Assembly (NCBI RefSeq): GCF_010723305.1
Contig: NZ_BLKW01000004.1
Span: 186,001-250,000, forward strand
DNA length: 64,000 nucleotides
Direction: 5' to 3'
From: Mycobacterium botniense
GTDB taxonomy: Bacteria > Actinomycetota > Actinomycetes > Mycobacteriales > Mycobacteriaceae
This document shows, in pieces, positions 50,646 to 62,100 of this stretch. Under the pieces are notes generated by a model, which saw only the letters and a list, made by a program, of their open reading frames with translations, did no database searches and had not been told where the DNA came from. Both the position numbers and the translations under genes were made by a program. Every line of letters starts with the position of its first letter. Position 1 is the first letter of the stretch.

Positions 50646-51281
50646 GTGAGCATCGAGCCGCGCCCGGCCCCCAAACCGGCCAAGCCACGCTTATTGCACG
50701 ACGGGCGTGACATGTTCTGGTCGATCACCCCATTGGTGCTAGCGTGCCTCGTCCTGGCCGGTGTCGCCGGAATGTGCTCGTTCGCGCCGGGAGGCCCCGA
50801 CAGGGCGGCGATTCCGTCGTACGACGCGGCCGGCGCTTTGCGCGCCGACGCGCAGACGCTGGGCTTTCCGGTCCGGCTGCCGCGTGTGCCTGAGGGTTGG
50901 CGGTCCAACTCAGGAAGCCGCGGGGGCATCGAAAACGGGCGCACCGACCCGGCGACCGGTCAGCGGCTCAACGCGGCGACTTCGACCGTCGGCTACATCA
51001 CCCCCACCGGCATGTATGTGAGCCTGACTCAGAGCAACGCCGACGAGGACGCGCTAGTGGGCTCGATCCACCCGTCCATGTATCCGGTCGGCGCAGTTGA
51101 CGTCGACGGTATTCGCTGGATCATCTACCAGGGTGATGGTGCTGAGCCGGTATGGACCGCCAGGCTGCCCAGTCCGGCGGGGTGGTCGCAGGTGGCGATC
51201 ACCGGTGCCGGAGGCAGCGATCAGTTCCGTACGCTCGCGGCGGCGACACAATCCCAGCCGCCGCTTCCGGTCAGCCGATAG
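50646..51281 (+). CDS. DUF4245 membrane-anchored protein (Rv1100-like)
   Basis: A 211-residue protein with a cytoplasmic N-tail (PRPAPKPAKPRLLHDGRD), one transmembrane helix (MFWSITPLVLACLVLAGVAG) and an extracytoplasmic DUF4245 domain containing LGFPVRLPRVPEGWRSNSGS, GYITPTGMYVSLTQSNADED and WTARLPSPAGWSQVAITG. DUF4245 has no assigned function and is common in actinobacteria. The GTG at 50646 is chosen because sequence upstream in frame overlaps glpX antisense. It is divergent from glpX, as in M. tuberculosis. Confidence 0.88.
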   Translation: MSIEPRPAPKPAKPRLLHDGRDMFWSITPLVLACLVLAGVAGMCSFAPGGPDRAAIPSYDAAGALRADAQTLGFPVRLPRVPEGWRSNSGSRGGIENGRTDPATGQRLNAATSTVGYITPTGMYVSLTQSNADEDALVGSIHPSMYPVGAVDVDGIRWIIYQGDGAEPVWTARLPSPAGWSQVAITGAGGSDQFRTLAAATQSQPPLPVSR

Positions 51282-51295
51282 AGGGGAGACCGCTG

Positions 51296-52093
51296 TTGAG
51301 CACGCCAGAAGCCGATCTCGCCGGGTGGGCCGCGGCCCCGTTCACCGCCGGTGGCTATACACATGACGTCTACCGCAAAGGCGAGGGCCCGGGGGTAATT
51401 CTGATTCCCGAGATTCCTGGCATTCATCCCGGTGTGTTGGCGTTGGGTAACCATCTCGTGGACCACGGCTTCACCGTGGCCCTGCCGTCGCTGTTCGGCA
51501 TCCCGGGGCGGCCAGTGACGGCGGGCTATGCGCTTGCCACAATGACCCGTGCTTGTGTGGCAAGAGAATTCGCGGCATTTGCCACCAACAGACAGCGTCC
51601 GGTGTCGGTGTTTTTACGTGCGCTGGCTCGTGACCTCAACGCGGCCACCCCGGGCAAGGGTGTGGGGGTGATCGGGCAATGCTTCACCGGGGGCTTCGCG
51701 CTGGCCGCTGCAGTCGACGATAGCGTGCTGGCGCCGGTCCTGAGCCAGCCGTCACTGCCGATACCGCTGACACCAGCGCAGCGGCGTAATGCCGGGGTGA
51801 GCGATCCCGAGCTGAACGCTGTCGCCGATCGCGCCGCCGCCGAGGGCTTGTGCGCGCTCGGTCTTCGGTTCAGTGAAGACAGGCTCTCCCCGCGCGAACG
51901 TTTCCAGACGCTCAAAGAGCGTCTCGGCGACGCATTCGAGGTGATCGAGATCAACTCCGGGCCGGGTAACGAGCACGGTTTCAGCCGCATGGCGCATTCG
52001 GTGCTGACCGAGGAGCTGCGCGAGATCGACGGTCACCCGGCCTATGAGGCGCGGAAACGGGTGGTCGAGTTTCTCACCCAGCGGCTGGCCTGA
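51296..52093 (+). CDS. Dienelactone hydrolase family protein
   Basis: A 265-residue alpha/beta hydrolase with the dienelactone hydrolase nucleophile elbow GQCFTGG, so Cys129 replaces the usual Ser. The conserved Glu region VILIPEIPGIHP and the late His in GNEHGFSRMAH complete a Cys-His-Asp/Glu arrangement. The start appears to be a TTG at 51296 with GAGGGGAG 5-6 nt upstream; no ATG or GTG is suitably placed. The substrate is unknown. It lies 14 nt after the DUF4245 gene stop. Confidence 0.87.
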   Translation: MSTPEADLAGWAAAPFTAGGYTHDVYRKGEGPGVILIPEIPGIHPGVLALGNHLVDHGFTVALPSLFGIPGRPVTAGYALATMTRACVAREFAAFATNRQRPVSVFLRALARDLNAATPGKGVGVIGQCFTGGFALAAAVDDSVLAPVLSQPSLPIPLTPAQRRNAGVSDPELNAVADRAAAEGLCALGLRFSEDRLSPRERFQTLKERLGDAFEVIEINSGPGNEHGFSRMAHSVLTEELREIDGHPAYEARKRVVEFLTQRLA

Positions 52094-52096
52094 ACC

Positions 52097-52113
52097 CGGG
52101 CCGGCTTGGCCCG
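52097..52113. terminator. Hairpin between convergent hydrolase and SDR genes
   Basis: CGGGCC-ggctt-GGCCCG (6-bp stem) lies within the 40-nt gap separating the two stops. There is no U-tract. Confidence 0.45.
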
Positions 52114-52133
52114 TGCGCGCGGGCGGCCGCGGC

Positions 52134-52895
52134 TCACTGAGCGGCCAGCTTCATCACGTGGGCATAGACATCCGGATACCGCCGCAGGTGTGCGCCTCCA
52201 TTCAGGTCGAGCACCTCGCCGGTCAGCCAGGACGCTTCGGGCGAACACAGAAACACCACCGCCGCAGCGACATCCTCGGGCGTGCCGACCCGCCCCAGCG
52301 GAGTGTTCTCCACGTATTCCTCGACAACACCGGGAATTTGGGTGGCGGGCGCGGTCAGCGGCGTGTGCACGAAACCGGGAGCGACTGCGTTGACCCGAAT
52401 CCCGCGCGGCGCGAATTCGAGGGCAGCCACTTGGGTGAGCATCGCCAACCCCGCTTTGGCTGCACAGTATGCACTCATCCCGGCTGCGGGCTGGCGACCG
52501 TTCAGCGAACCGATCGATACCAGCGTGCCGCCGTCTCGGAGCCGCGGCGCGGCGTGCTTCATGACCAGAAAAGCGCCGGTGAGGCAGACGTCGACGATGG
52601 CGCGGAACTGGTCGGCGGGCAGCTCGGTGATCAGGCCAAAACTGCTGAACCCGGCGGCATTCACGACAACGTCGAGCGCGTGGCATTTCTCAAAGACCCG
52701 CTGCACGGAATCTTCATCGCCGACCTCGACAGCGGCAGCGGTGTGGGGGTGGCCGAGCTCAGCCGCGACGGCGTGTGCACCTTGGCTATTGCGGTCGGCA
52801 ACGGTCACATGACACCCCTCCGCGGCCAACGCATGGGCGACTGCCTTGCCGATGCCCGATGCTCCTCCAACGACGACGGCTGTGCGGGTGGTCAT
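52134..52895 (-). CDS. Short-chain dehydrogenase/reductase
   Basis: A 253-residue classical SDR. The cofactor motif is GGASGIG (10-16), with the acidic VADRN after beta-2 favouring NAD(H). It has NAAGFSSFG (an N-A-A-G variant of NNAG), the catalytic Ser in LVSIGSLNG and Tyr143/Lys147 in YCAAK, then VNAVAPGFVHTPLT. It ends GEVLDLNGGAHLRRYPDVYA, with an extra tail after the usual DGG. The substrate is unknown. It lies downstream of the PKS gene on the same strand (285-nt gap), so a role in modifying the polyketide product is possible but unproven. Confidence 0.88.
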   Translation of the reverse strand: MTTRTAVVVGGASGIGKAVAHALAAEGCHVTVADRNSQGAHAVAAELGHPHTAAAVEVGDEDSVQRVFEKCHALDVVVNAAGFSSFGLITELPADQFRAIVDVCLTGAFLVMKHAAPRLRDGGTLVSIGSLNGRQPAAGMSAYCAAKAGLAMLTQVAALEFAPRGIRVNAVAPGFVHTPLTAPATQIPGVVEEYVENTPLGRVGTPEDVAAAVVFLCSPEASWLTGEVLDLNGGAHLRRYPDVYAHVMKLAAQ

Positions 52896-53180
52896 GGCGG
52901 GCTCCTGTCCGGTCGCGGGGTGCTCTCACGGATCGCGAGGGGTCGGCGTCGCGTCCCGGGTAGTGATAGTAGGGGGTGTGGCACCGGCCCAACCTATCCG
53001 CTGCCGGGGCTGCCCTGAGCCCGCCGGTCTCCGGGGGCGTGAGAGCACCACGCCGGCGGCGACGCCGGGCGGGCGCGCACCACGTCAGCGAGTCCGGTTG
53101 GTAGCACGCTGTTTCCGGTGCGCTGGTTGCTGGCCCGGTCACACCTTGGTTGGGCGTTTACTGCCGCTGACCTGCTGGGG

Positions 53181-56100
53181 TCAACTCGGCTCTGGTGCTG
53201 TGACGGGTTCTGAGTCCTCGTGTGCTTCTGCAGCTGCGTTCGACTCCGGCGCGGCTGGAGGTTCGGCCCCACCGGACGGTGATTCCGACAGCTGACCTGC
53301 GAGATGCTCCGCGAGCCCGCCGATGGTCGGATAGTCGAATACCGCGGTGGCGTTGATCGTGAACACGCCACCGAACTGGCTGTGCAACCGGTTGCGAAGT
53401 TCCACCGCCATCAGTGAATCCGTGCCCAGGTCCAGGAACCGGCTGGTTGCGGCGGGCGGTTGCGCGAGCCGCAGGAACTGCTGAACTTCGCGCTGCAGGA
53501 ATTCGGTAATGAAATCGGCACGCTGCGCCACCGGCATGTTCTGCAGTTGCCGGAGCAGCTGACTGTCACCGGTTGTTTCCGCCACCGCAGTCGGCAACAC
53601 GTGGTCGAGGATCGGTGGGCGAGAGTTGCCCAGCACCTTCGCGGCGCGCTGCCAGTTGGCCTTGATGACGGCCGCTTGCCCGGTCCCGTTGGCAACGACC
53701 TCGCCGACCGCGTTGAGGGCAGCCGCGGGTCTCAGCGGAATGAGGCCTTGCGCAGTGAGATTGGCTTGTGCGGTCTCCGAAGATGCCATGCCCTCGCTGG
53801 CCCAGGGGCCAAAGTTGATGCCGGTCGCCGGTAAGCCCTGCGCCTTTCGTTTCGCGACCAGTCCGTCGAGCAGCGCATTGGCGGTCGAGTAGTTGGCCTG
53901 GCCGGGCGGGCCGAGCAAGCTGGAGACCGAGGAGGCCACAATGAAGAAGTCGAGGTCGTCGCTTCTCGTCAAACGATCCAAATGGCAGGCACCGAACGCT
54001 TTGGGCGCCAATGTCTTTCGGAAACGTTCTACGCTTTGCTGTGACAACAGCGCGTCATCGAGCACACCTGCCAAATGCACCACGCCAGCGAGCGGCGGCA
54101 ACTCCGCGCGGATCCGCTCCAGCAGCGTAACGACTTCGGATTCGACGCCGACGTCAGCCGCGAAGGTGTGGATGCGGCACCGGTAGCGTTCGGTGATGTC
54201 CTCGATTGCCCGTTGCGAGCTCTCATCGGGTGCGTGCCGGCTGGTCAAGACGATGTCACCGGCACCGAGCTGGGCCAGATACGACGCCGTGTGCAGACCG
54301 ATCGCGCCAAGTCCACCGGTGATGAGGTAGCTCCGCTCGGAACGGGGTTGTAGCGGGCTAGGCATTTGCAGCACGATTTTTCCGATATGCCGCGCTTGCT
54401 GCATGCGGCGAAACGCCGTCTTCGCCTCCGTCAGCGGGTAAATCTCGGCGGGGAGCGGAATCCACTCGCTCCTGGCCAATCCGTCCGACACCTCGCGAAG
54501 CAAGCCACGGATACGCTCCGGCTCCCGGAAGGTGGTTGCGTCCAATGCGACGATCTCGTAGGCGATATCGGGACGTGCCGCCGCCATCTGCTCGTGTGTC
54601 CAGATGTCTCGTTTGGCGATCTCGACGAAACGGCCATTCTGTGCGGTAGCCCGGACGGTCGCTTCGACAAACCCCTCGTTGGTCAGGCTGTTGAGCACCA
54701 CGTCGACGCCGGCACCGTCGGTGTCTGCGAGGATCTGGTCGGCGAAATCAGTTGTGCGCGAGTCATAGACAAATTTCACACCCAGCCTGCACAGCGTCTC
54801 GCGTTTGTACTTACTGGCGGTGGCGAAGACGATCGCACCGCGCCGCTGCGCCATCTGAATGGCCGCCAATCCGACACCGCCGCTGGCGGCGTGAATGAGC
54901 ACGCGGTCACCGGGCTTCAGCTGCGCCCAGTCGAACGCGAGCCGGGCCGTAAGTGCCGCAGCGGGAATTGTCGCCGCCGCTGCCGCGCTCACCCCGTCGG
55001 GCACCGGCGCCAGCAACTGGGCCGGCACGTTGAAACGGCTCGCGAACGCCCCCTGCATGAAACCGAAGACGCGCTGGCCGACCTCGATTCCGGTGACGCC
55101 ATCACCCACCTGGGTAACGGTCCCAGCGAAGTCACCGCCGATCGGGCCCGGATCGCCAGGGTAAAGGCCCAGCACGTTGAGTACATCCCGGAAGTTCAAG
55201 CCGGCAGCCTCCACCCGGACCTGCACATAGCCCTCATCCGGCGGCGGTACGTCGGTCTCAGTCAGGCGCAGGTTGTCGATCGCGCCGCGCTCGGTGGGCG
55301 CCAGGACATAATCGCTTGCACGCGGCACCGTGAGATGACCACTTCGGGCCCATGGCAGTAACCGTGACACCAGGAACTTTCCTTGCCGCAGGGCGAGTTC
55401 GGGTTCCTCGATCGGCGCGCCGAGGAGGCACGCCAACACGTGGGCGGCTTCCGTTGATCCGTCGCAGTCGACGAGCCTGCAGTGCAAGGCCGGTTCCTCG
55501 TTAGCGATGGTGCGGCCGAGTCCCCACAGTGCCGCCTGGACCGGGTCGACAGGCTCGCCCGATTCGGTTGCCACCGCTCGTTCAGTGATAATCCACAGCC
55601 CGCCGGGAAGTTTCACCGACTGGTTCGCCTGCACGGTGTGCACGACACTGAGCAAGTGAGCGATCTCGGTCTCCAGCCGCGCGGCAGAGTCCGCGCTCGA
55701 TTCTTCTGCACCCGGTCCTGCGCTGCGCCAAACGATGCCGGAGAACGGCATACCGCTTTCGCGAGCTTGTTCCAGTAGCTTCCCCAGAGGCTCTGTGTCT
55801 GCTGAAAGTGTGGCCCGGTCGATCGAGATGCTGCCCGGCAACTCAGCCGCCAATTGGTTGAATCCGGCAATCAGCCAGGTGCCGATAGCGTTTCCGGCGC
55901 CCTCGATACCACTGCCCGATGCCGGCAGCGGCACCTCGTGCCAGCCAAGGGTGTACAGCAGCCGGGTGGCGTCCCCGCCGAGTCCCCGCAACAACGCCTC
56001 TCGGGGTGCTCGTTTGACCGTGAATTCGCGAATCCCGCCGAGATGACGGCCGTCCCGATCGACAAAGTCGAGGTCGAAGACTTGGGTTTCGCTATCCAGG

Positions 56101-59100
56101 CCGCTAGTGCGCCACTTCGCGCGGCAGTAAAAGCGTCGAGGCATTTTCGCGTGCAGCTCTACCCGCCCGTACCGCAACGGCAAGAACAAATCGGTTACTC
56201 CCTGCTCGGCGGCCAGGAGCGCCGGGAAAGCCGGGAAGGCTACTCCGGTGCACAGGTCGAGTAGCACCGGATGGATTGGCTCGGTTCCCAGGTGTGGGGC
56301 AAGCTCTTCGCTGACCGTGATATCGCCGATCGCCTCACCCTCGCCGACCCACAGCGATTTGAGAGAATTTGACCACACAGGTCCCCATACCAGCTCCATG
56401 TCGGCGAACGTCTCGCACAGTTGCTGCGGACGCATGCGGTTCATTGCCTCGATAGCCTCGTCAATCGAATCCGACAGCGCGCCAGCCGACTCCTCGCCGG
56501 AATCGGTGACCACGGTGCTCACAGTGCCGTCGGCGTTCAACGACCATTCGGCATCACGGACGCCGTAGGGGCGGCTGTGCACCCGGAAACTCCAGCCGGT
56601 GCCGTCCTCGAGTGGATGCAAAGTCAGCTGCACCTCGCGAGAACTCTTCTCGGGCAGAATGATCGGTTCATAGAAGAAGACGTCTTGCACGCGTCCCGGC
56701 GGCCCAACCGCGGCCAAGGCCATTGCCGCATACGTTGCCCCCGGAACAACAACGGTGCCGTAGATGACGTGATCGGAGAGCCACGGCTGCGATTTGACGG
56801 ACAGCCTGCTGGTGTATACGGAGTCGCCGGAGGCGAGGTCTTTGGCGCTGCCGAGAATTCCGGATACCGCCTGCCCGTCGAGACCGGCGATCTCTGACGT
56901 TTTAGGCCAGAAGCGACGCCGTTGGAACGGGTACGTGGGCAGTTCGAGTTTGCGGCGAGGTTGATGGTGCAGCGCAGCGAACGTGAGACGATGACCGCTG
57001 ACATAGGCCGCGGCCAGCGCCTCGGCGATCTGACGCCGGTCGGCAACACCCTTGCGCAGTGAGACGATCGCTCGTGGCGCGGCCAAATGTTCTGGCCAGA
57101 CCTGGACGGCGGCGCCGGTCAGAATCGGTTGCGGACCGATCTCCATCAACACCGAGCATCCGAGCGCCGCAACGGTGCGGATACTTTCGGCGAACTGCAC
57201 CGGCTGGCGAGAATGTCGCCGCCAATATTGTGCGTCAAGCGGAGTCGCGGCTGTGAGCACAGCCCCGCTGCGGTTACAGACCAGCGGCAACGTCGGTGCC
57301 GCGAACTGCAGCTGCGCCGCGTACGATTCGAATTCACCAAGCACCGGCTCCAGCAACTCCGAATGAAAGGCGTGGCTGGTTTCTATCCAGGTGCAGCGGA
57401 TGGCGTCCTCACCACATCTGGCGGCGATCTGTTCTAGATCCGCTCCTGGACCGGACAGCACTGTGTTGGGTCCGTTATAGGCCGCGACCGACACCCGGGG
57501 GAATTCGTTGGCGATTCCCTCGACGTGCTTGGCATCGGCGAATACCGCCATCATTCGCCCCCCTTCGGGCAGACTGCCAAACAGTCTGCCGCGTTCGGCT
57601 ATGAGGCGCGCTCCGTCCTCGAGACTGAAAACTCCGGCCACACATGCCGCCGCGTACTGGCCTACGCTGTGTCCCAGCACCACGTCGGGCTCGACGCCCC
57701 ACGACTGCCACAGCCGGGCCAGGCCCATCTCGACGGCGAAAAGTGCGGGCTGTGCGAACGAGGTGTGCCGCAATGTTTCAGCGGCGTCGCGGTCTGTGCT
57801 GAACAGCACGTCCAGTAATGGGCGTGGCAGAATCTCGTTGACTGCGTGCGCGCAGCGTTTCACGGTGTCTGCGAACACTGGCTCCGCGTCAAACAGTTCG
57901 CGCGCCATTCCCGGATGCTGACTGCCCTGCCCGGTGAACAACCACGCGGTCATCGGCCGGTCAGTGCACTCGCCACGTAGCACGCCGGGTCTCACCCGGT
58001 TCTCGACCAACTCCGCCAGGCCCTCGCGAGCGCCCTGGACCGAATCGACCACCAGCGCGGCCCGGTATTCGAAATGGGAACGTCCCGCCCCGGCGGTGGA
58101 GCACACATCAGCGATGTCGACCTGGGGATGGGTGTCTAACCAAGAGTCGTAACGCCGTGCCAACGCCACCAGCGCCTCCGGTGAGCGCGCGGACAGCACC
58201 AGCACATTCAGCGATTCATCTCGAACATGCGGCGTCGACGCCACGATCACGTCGTCAGTTGGCGGCCCATCCGCGGAGATCGGCAGTTGCTTTGGCGCAT
58301 CTTCGATCAGTACGTGCGCGTTTGTACCAGTGAATCCGAATGAACTTACACCGGCGCGTCGCGGTTTCCCGTTGCTGTGCCAGGGAGTTGGCTTGTCCAC
58401 AACCCGCACAGGCAGCGAATCCCACGGGATATGCGGAGATGGATTCTCGAAATGCAGGCTCTGCGGGAGCAGGTCGTGCTGCAGCGACAATACGACCTTG
58501 ATCAGGCCGGCGACACCTGATGCCGATTCGAGGTGGCCGATGTTGGTCTTCACCGATCCGATCAGCAGCGGCGTGTCACGGCCAACGCCATAGACAGCGC
58601 CGGCTGCCTGCACCTCGATCGGATCACCCAGCGGGGTACCTGTTCCATGTGCCTCAAGGTAGTCCACGTCCCTGCCGCTAAGACCGGCACGAGTCAGCGC
58701 CGCGCTGATAAGTCGTTGCTGGGCACCACCATTAGGTACCGTCAAACCACTGGAGGCACCGTCCTGATTGACCGAACTGCCAGCGATGACCGCGCACACG
58801 CGATCGCCCTCGCGCATGGCGTCGTTCAGCCTCTTCAGCACCAGAATTCCGCAGCCTTCACTGCGCACATAGCCGTCGGCGGAAGCGTCGAAGGTCTTGC
58901 AGCGCCCGACCGGAGAAAGCATCCTGGCCCGCGAGGCAGCGATGATGGTTACTGGACTCAGCAGGACGTTGACCCCGCCGGCCAATGCCAAATCGCAGTC
59001 ACCGGCATGCAACGCCTGGCAAGCCTGATGAACCGCCACCAGCGACGAACTGCACGCGGTATCGACCGCGACAGCTGGTCCCTCTAGTCCCAGCGCAAAG

Positions 59101-62100
59101 GCGACCCGACCCGAAATGGCGTTCAGCGCATTGCCTGTGATGAAGTGGGGCTCGATCTTTTCGACGGACTCGGCGGACAGCAGATGCGAATACTCGTTGG
59201 CGCCCACGCCAACGAAGACTCCGGTTCGGCTGCCGCGCAAAGCCTCCGGCGAATACCCGGCACGTTCCAAGCCCTCCCAAGCGGTTTCCAGTATCAGCCG
59301 CTGTTGCGGATCGATCCACACAGCCTCGCGCGGGGAGATGCCGAAGAATTCCGGGTCGAAGCCGTCGATTCCGTCGAGAAAACCGCCGAAGCGGCTGTAG
59401 ATCTTGCCCGGGGTCTCAGGATCCGGGTCGTAAAACTCGTCGATGTCGAACCGGTCATCCGGAATTTCCCGGATCGCATCCACACCGCCGGACAATAGCT
59501 CCCAGAAAGCTTCAGGATCGGGAGCGCCGGGAAACCGGCACGCCACCGCGACGATCGCGATCGGCTCGTCCGTGCGCGCGGCCACTGCCCAGGCCCGGTG
59601 GTGGCCCGAGCCGGGGGATTCCTGGTCGCTGAGTTTAAGCACGTCGCAAAGCAGGTAGTCCACCACGTCGGATAGCCGGGGGTGGTCCATAGCCAGAGTC
59701 GCTGGCACGTCCCTGCCTACGGCTTGCTCGATACGGCGCCGCAATTCGACGGCCATGAGGGAATCCATCCCCAGGTCGAAGAATCCGGCGTCTTCGCGGA
59801 TCTCTGCGGCGTCAACCCGCGTCACCTCCGCAACCGCATCGCGCAGGTAATCCGCGAGAAGTTTCTTGCGCTGCTGTGCTGGAGCGTTGGTGAGCTGCTC
59901 CACCAGTGGAGTTTTACCTGAGAACGTTGGTGCCGGAGCTAAATCAGCCACCTCGCGCTCCAACGTCGCCAGCAGTGAGCGCCTCCCCGCCTGCTGGTAG
60001 AGGGGCAGGAAGCGGGCCCAGTCGATGCGCGCCACTATTCCGTGGACTGTCCTGTGCGGGGAAGAGGCCGCCATAACGTCGGCCAGCCCCGCTAGGGCAT
60101 CGGCAGGAGACAAGGTCCGGATTCCACGCTGATCCAGTCGCGCACGAGCCTGTTCGTCGGCCATGCCCACCGACCAGGGGCCGAAATTAACGCTGATTCC
60201 AGGAATTCCTCGCTCGCGCAGCCGCCAGGCCAGCCCGTCGAGGAAGGCATTCGCCGCCGCATAAGCCGTCTGGCCGAACCCGCCCCATACCGAGGCGATC
60301 GAGGAAGTACTGAGGAAGAAGTCCAGTTGCAACTCAGTGGCCGCTTCGCTCAAATGCCAAGCACCCCAGACTTTACCCGAGAAAACGCGCTCCACCTCGG
60401 CGTCGTCCAGGGTGCTCAGTGGGCTGGTGCCCATCTCGCCAGCGGTATGCACAATGCCGGCAATCGGAGGTAGTTCGGCCTGCACCGTAGCCAGCAGGCG
60501 TGCGACGTCCTGGACGTCAGCGATATCGGCTGTGATGACGTAAATTTCGCAGGCCCGCTGTTCGCGCAGGGCGTCGATGCGCCGTTGGGCGGCTTCGGTA
60601 GGCGGGCGCCGGCCGGTCAACACCAGATGCCGGGCACCCTGCGCGGCCAGATACCCGGCGATTTCCAGCCCGATCGAACCCAGCCCACCGGTGACCAAAT
60701 ACGTTGCATCAGAGCGCAATACCGGTGCTGCAAGCGGTTGCCCGACGCGCCGAACCAATCGCGGGACATACACCGCATGCTCGCGCAGTGCGAGTTGGTC
60801 TTCCTTAATAGCCGCGTCGGGTCGCGCTGAGACGATCTGCCGGATCAGCAGCGACCAGTCGGCGATGGTGCTTTGCGCCAGATCCGCGAGCCCGCCCCAT
60901 ACCAGCGGATGCTCGAGGGCGGCGGAACGACCAAATCCCCAGAGGCAGCTCTGATCCGGTAATACCTTGTCAGTTCCTGTGACCTGTTGCGCACCACAGG
61001 TTATGAGCCAAATAGGTACCCGCAAATCGGCGGTGGCCGTCGCGCGGAAAAGTCGTCGTGTTCCGCCCAGGACTCGGCGTTGCATCTTTGACAGCGACTG
61101 CGTCGACGCTGCGTTATCGCAACCCAGGGCTGCGACATGCAGGATGCGTAGCGTCGGGTCGTCTGCCACCGCAGCGCGCAACGCGGCCTGAAGCCGCTCC
61201 TCGTCGGCGTCGGATGCTGGTAACCCGACAATCCGATACCGGTGCCCGTGTGCGGTCAGGGTATCGACCAACGGCTGGACTGCGTCGGCATCATCGCCGA
61301 CAACAAGCCAGCTCGCCGCCCCGTCGGCTTCCGCATCTGCGGTCCGCGGCGCCTCCGCGCTGGATTTCTCCCACCGAATCTCGTAGCGCGCGTCTGCGAT
61401 CGACTCGGTTTTACGCTCGAGGTTATGGTGTGCGGCAAGCTTCGTCAGCACATCTACGGTCTGCTGGTTGCCGGTTCCGTCGAGTAGGGCTGCGAGTTCC
61501 TCGATGCGGCCGTCCTCGAGAAGTCGGACGGTTTCGGTGCTCGCGGTCCTGTTCGTCGGCCGGGACCGCTTCTCAGTAAACCAATACTGGCGATGCTGGA
61601 ATGGATAGGTTGGCAGGTCCAGCTTTCGCGCGGGTCCCATGACAGCGCCGAAGTCGGGCAGATGGCCCGCGGCGTAGGTGCCAGCGAGGGCTTCGGTGAT
61701 CTGGCGGTGGTCGGCGGTGTTTCGGCGCAGGGAGGCGATCGGCTGCGGTGCAGGTACGGTATCGGGCCATGCCCGCAGGGCAGCGGCGGTGAGCACCGGT
61801 TGCGGGCCGACCTCCAGCAACATCTTGCAGCCCAGATCAGCCAGTGTTCGAATGCTTTTGGCGAACTGCACGGGTTGGCGTGCGTGGCGGCGCCAATAGG
61901 ATCCGTCGAGTTTCACGTCCCTGCCAAGCGCGTCACCAGTGCGGTTGCACACTAAGATCCGTTGTGGCGAAGCAAAACTAAACCGGTCTGTATACGATTC
62001 AAACTCGTCGAGGATTGGATCGAGCAGAGCCGAGTGGAAAGCGTGGCTGGTGTCCAGCCAGTCGCAGCGCACACCGTCGGCGGTCAAGCCTGCCACCGCC

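Noticed and set aside
54366..55361. 331-residue plus-strand ORF inside the PKS
   Set aside because: Antisense shadow of the ER-KR region caused by high GC; no domains.
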